Assembly (NCBI GenBank): GCA_903887975.1
Contig: CAISSD010000271.1
Span: 1 to 5,316 of the forward strand
Direction: 5' to 3'
DNA: 5,316 bases
From: an uncultured Legionellaceae bacterium
Lineage (GTDB): Bacteria; Pseudomonadota; Gammaproteobacteria; Legionellales; Legionellaceae
Part shown: in pieces, positions 3,475 through 5,316 of the stretch
Layout of the letters: every line of letters starts with the position of its first letter
Numbering within the stretch: the stretch's first letter is position 1
Position numbers and translations under genes: made by a program
The notes under the pieces: model-generated
Told to the model about the DNA's origin: nothing
The model's input: the letters and a program-made list of their open reading frames with translations, nothing else
The model's database searches: none

Positions 3475-5316
3475 CTATTTTTTATTGTAACTTGGAATCA
3501 TCATATCATCTTTAGTTTCTAATTGTTGTGATGAAAAAAAAGGTAATCGAGTCGTGAAGATACGGGTGGCTTGTTCAAAACCCGCGATTCTATTTTTAAA
3601 TGCGATTTTTTCTTCTTCGAATATACCGCGCTCTTCATCGAGTGTTTTTTGACTATCTTTTTGTAGTAATTTGGAAGACCATTGATGAAATTTAAATGCA
3701 ACCCGCATGCTTTTTTCTTCTTTTTTAAGTTTTCGACCAACCACAATTTTTTCTACCACCGTAGCAAGTCTTGCTTCAGCCAGATCTTTGTTTTGTTCTT
3801 TGAGGTGTTTGTCCATTAGTCTATACTTTAATGTGCCAAGTTCTGGCGGTGGTTGGGTGTCTTGACTCATTTCATGCAGATCTTTTTGTAATTGGATTGC
3901 ATATTTATCATCAACAGTCTTCATGATTCCTGTTTTGGCAAATGCAATTAAACACGAGAAGCTGACACAGCAAATGGTTAAAACAAGACTGGGAGGAAAG
4001 AAGCACCATACTGCAATGGCAATGGTGCTTAGAACATCCAAACCAAATTTATATTGATAATATTCTTGGTTGCGACGATATTTATTATCGTGTTGAAGAT
4101 ATAAAGCGCGTTTATTCCAATTTTTTGTAATCAATTGCTTTTTTTCAGCATCATTTAAAATTCTAAAATGTATATCGTTGGTATCCTCATCATCAACATC
4201 AAGGCTTCCATAATGCTTGTTGTTTTTATTGTCTGTTAGAATATAGTCCACGGTATTATGCTGTTGTCTGATTTCAATGTCGTAGCCATAATAGTAGTCT
4301 TTTTGACTGTAATGGGGTTTTTCCCAAAGCATTAAAATTGATTCGATGATGTTCATGGAAGCACTTAGGAAAAAAAGTGACGCGGAAATGGTGGTCATAA
4401 CCCCCAAAGACATGGCACATACTAAATAAGCGCCCATAATCAAACCGGTGGTGACCGTTTTAAACAACAGTTGTTTCCATTTCTCTTCGGTGGTGACCGT
4501 ACCATTATTAAACGTTTTATACCACTCCCATGATAAATTCAGTCCATTAACGACAATACCCATTAACGCAACATTTTTTAGCAATGAAAACGTTTGACTT
4601 AACCAATCAAGAACCATTGGAAAATTTGATTCTAACCATAAACTCGTACCGTTGATGACATCAGGCGCGATATTCCACAAAACACCAACACCAACACTAA
4701 GTGATGCACCAACAATGCTGATGAGTGTCCAATTCCAGGGTGGCCGAACATCGTTGATGATTCGAATTAACGTTTCGATATGATGATTACCGTCCTTGGC
4801 CAGTAGTGTTAGTAACTGATGCAAATCGGTAATTGATTCTTTGTCAAATAAATATTCATGGTATCGGGCTCTTTCTTCTTGCGTTAAGCCAAGGTAAAGT
4901 GCTTTAACGATTGGATCATTTTCATTGACCATGATCGACTGATATAGCGTTTTTGCATCATATATAGTGCATATGTCGCTCATGATATGATAGATTTCTC
5001 GAGTGCTGGTTCCTCTTAAAAACTCAATAACACAATTTTTTAAGACATCAACGTCTTCTTTTTTACATTTCAATGGTTTGATCGTTTTGATTAAAGAAAC
5101 CATGGAATTCAATTGAGATGAATCCGAATGTTTAGAGGCTTCAACCAAAATCCAATATAAATTGGGGCTTGTTTCTTGCTCGAATGTTTCGTGAAATAAT
5201 GCTTTTTGTTCATCTGGAAGGTTTGCCATGATGGCTTCTATCAATACATCACTTTGATTGGGTTCAATAGATTGAAGTAATGTTATGGCATCGTGTTTAA
5301 TGCAGAAACTTCGAAT
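3475..5316 (-). CDS. Unrecognised repeat-containing multi-pass membrane protein (5' end outside window)
   Basis: I do not recognise this protein. Its frame is open to the right edge, so at least 613 residues are encoded and the start lies beyond 5316. A TTG at 5244 and an ATG at 5229 are unlikely starts because they fall inside a repeat copy that begins further upstream. Numbering from the edge, residues 1-192 are hydrophilic and helical, with two copies of a unit of 111-residue period (copies at 5-81 and 116-192). Hydrophobic segments follow near 194-214, 243-261, 288-307 and 308-330. Next is a Tyr/Asn/Asp-rich loop (about 335-424; DYYYGYD, DVDDEDTND) and a second hydrophobic pair near 426-442 and 443-462. 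The C-terminal 150 residues are Lys/Glu-rich and probably coiled-coil (RKLKKEEK, DEERGIFEEEK). There is no signal peptide in view and no enzyme motif that I can see. A secreted effector or a membrane scaffold is possible; neither is supported by more than the architecture. Confidence 0.85.
   Translation of the reverse strand: MRSFCIKHDAITLLQSIEPNQSDVLIEAIMANLPDEQKALFHETFEQETSPNLYWILVEASKHSDSSQLNSMVSLIKTIKPLKCKKEDVDVLKNCVIEFLRGTSTREIYHIMSDICTIYDAKTLYQSIMVNENDPIVKALYLGLTQEERARYHEYLFDKESITDLHQLLTLLAKDGNHHIETLIRIINDVRPPWNWTLISIVGASLSVGVGVLWNIAPDVINGTSLWLESNFPMVLDWLSQTFSLLKNVALMGIVVNGLNLSWEWYKTFNNGTVTTEEKWKQLLFKTVTTGLIMGAYLVCAMSLGVMTTISASLFFLSASMNIIESILMLWEKPHYSQKDYYYGYDIEIRQQHNTVDYILTDNKNNKHYGSLDVDDEDTNDIHFRILNDAEKKQLITKNWNKRALYLQHDNKYRRNQEYYQYKFGLDVLSTIAIAVWCFFPPSLVLTICCVSFSCLIAFAKTGIMKTVDDKYAIQLQKDLHEMSQDTQPPPELGTLKYRLMDKHLKEQNKDLAEARLATVVEKIVVGRKLKKEEKSMRVAFKFHQWSSKLLQKDSQKTLDEERGIFEEEKIAFKNRIAGFEQATRIFTTRLPFFSSQQLETKDDMMIPSYNKK
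4741..5304 (-). repeat. Two coding copies of a 111-residue helical repeat
   Basis: Copy A (5304-5074) and copy B (4971-4741) encode segments of 77 residues that align without a gap. About 20 positions are identical, and many more are conservative. Shared positions include C, DA, TL, QSI, N, D, A, L, E, A, HE, S and the closing P: copy A reads HDAITLLQSIEPNQSD and copy B YDAKTLYQSIMVNEND. The offset is exactly 333 bp. The stretch between them (DVDVLKNCVIEFLRG and on) would complete copy B's unit; its counterpart for copy A lies beyond the window. The divergence means an old duplication, and the helical, amphipathic pattern suggests an alpha-solenoid type of domain. Confidence 0.65.

Noticed and set aside
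3453..3478. TTGCTAT direct repeat (3453-3459 and 3472-3478) around the possible phosphatidyltransferase promoter
   Set aside because: Only 7 bp, in AT-rich sequence, without symmetry; expected by chance too often to call an operator.
3519..3746. Second minus-strand frame of 75 codons, Lys-rich
   Set aside because: It is an out-of-frame shadow inside the charged C-terminal part of the large membrane protein gene.
5229..5244. TTG (5244) or ATG (5229) as the true start of the large membrane protein
   Set aside because: The frame is open for 24 more codons to the window edge, and those codons encode the beginning of repeat copy A (C, DA, TL, QSI match copy B). The protein therefore starts outside the window.
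1..5316. Defence island, CRISPR, insertion sequence or prophage content
   Set aside because: No repeat-spacer pattern, transposase, integrase, terminal inverted repeats or nuclease genes are visible. Apart from the DUF4160/DUF2442 pair and the orphan membrane protein, all genes are housekeeping.

Overview
This 5.3 kb, AT-rich window looks like the chromosome of a gammaproteobacterium, perhaps one related to the Legionella/Coxiella group. The evidence is the closeness of the pyrophosphatase to the E. coli enzyme, the presence of Hda, a HinT-type protein ending in a proteobacterial 'GGRPMxWPPG' tail, and the base composition. The lineage is an inference; no rRNA or other decisive marker is present.

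Left part (1-962, minus strand): a HIT/HinT nucleotide hydrolase gene is followed at once by folE (GTP cyclohydrolase I). A third reading frame begins three bases after folE and runs off the left edge. The spacing suggests one operon, read from a good sigma70-like promoter at 992-1020.

Middle part (1054-2159, plus strand): two small overlapping genes encode a DUF4160 protein and a DUF2442 protein, a pairing usually regarded as toxin-antitoxin-like. A perfect 11-bp palindrome sits just before the first ribosome binding site. Then comes ppa (family I inorganic pyrophosphatase) with its own likely promoter. ppa converges on hda, and their ends overlap by 6 bp.

Right part (2154-5316, minus strand): the reading order is a large membrane protein gene entering from the right edge, a CDP-alcohol phosphatidyltransferase, and hda. 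The last two overlap by ATGA, so they are probably translationally coupled. The membrane protein is the one gene I do not recognise. It has no visible start: its frame is open to the window edge. Its N-terminal part contains two copies of a helical repeat with an exact 111-residue period, followed by about six hydrophobic segments in two groups and a charged, probably coiled-coil C-terminus.

Most of the window is housekeeping: folate precursor synthesis, nucleotide hydrolysis, pyrophosphate removal, control of DnaA and phospholipid synthesis. The accessory or novel parts are the DUF4160/DUF2442 pair and the repeat-bearing membrane protein. I found no tRNA, rRNA, CRISPR array, insertion sequence or convincing intrinsic terminator. 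No intergenic stretch exceeds about 115 bases.
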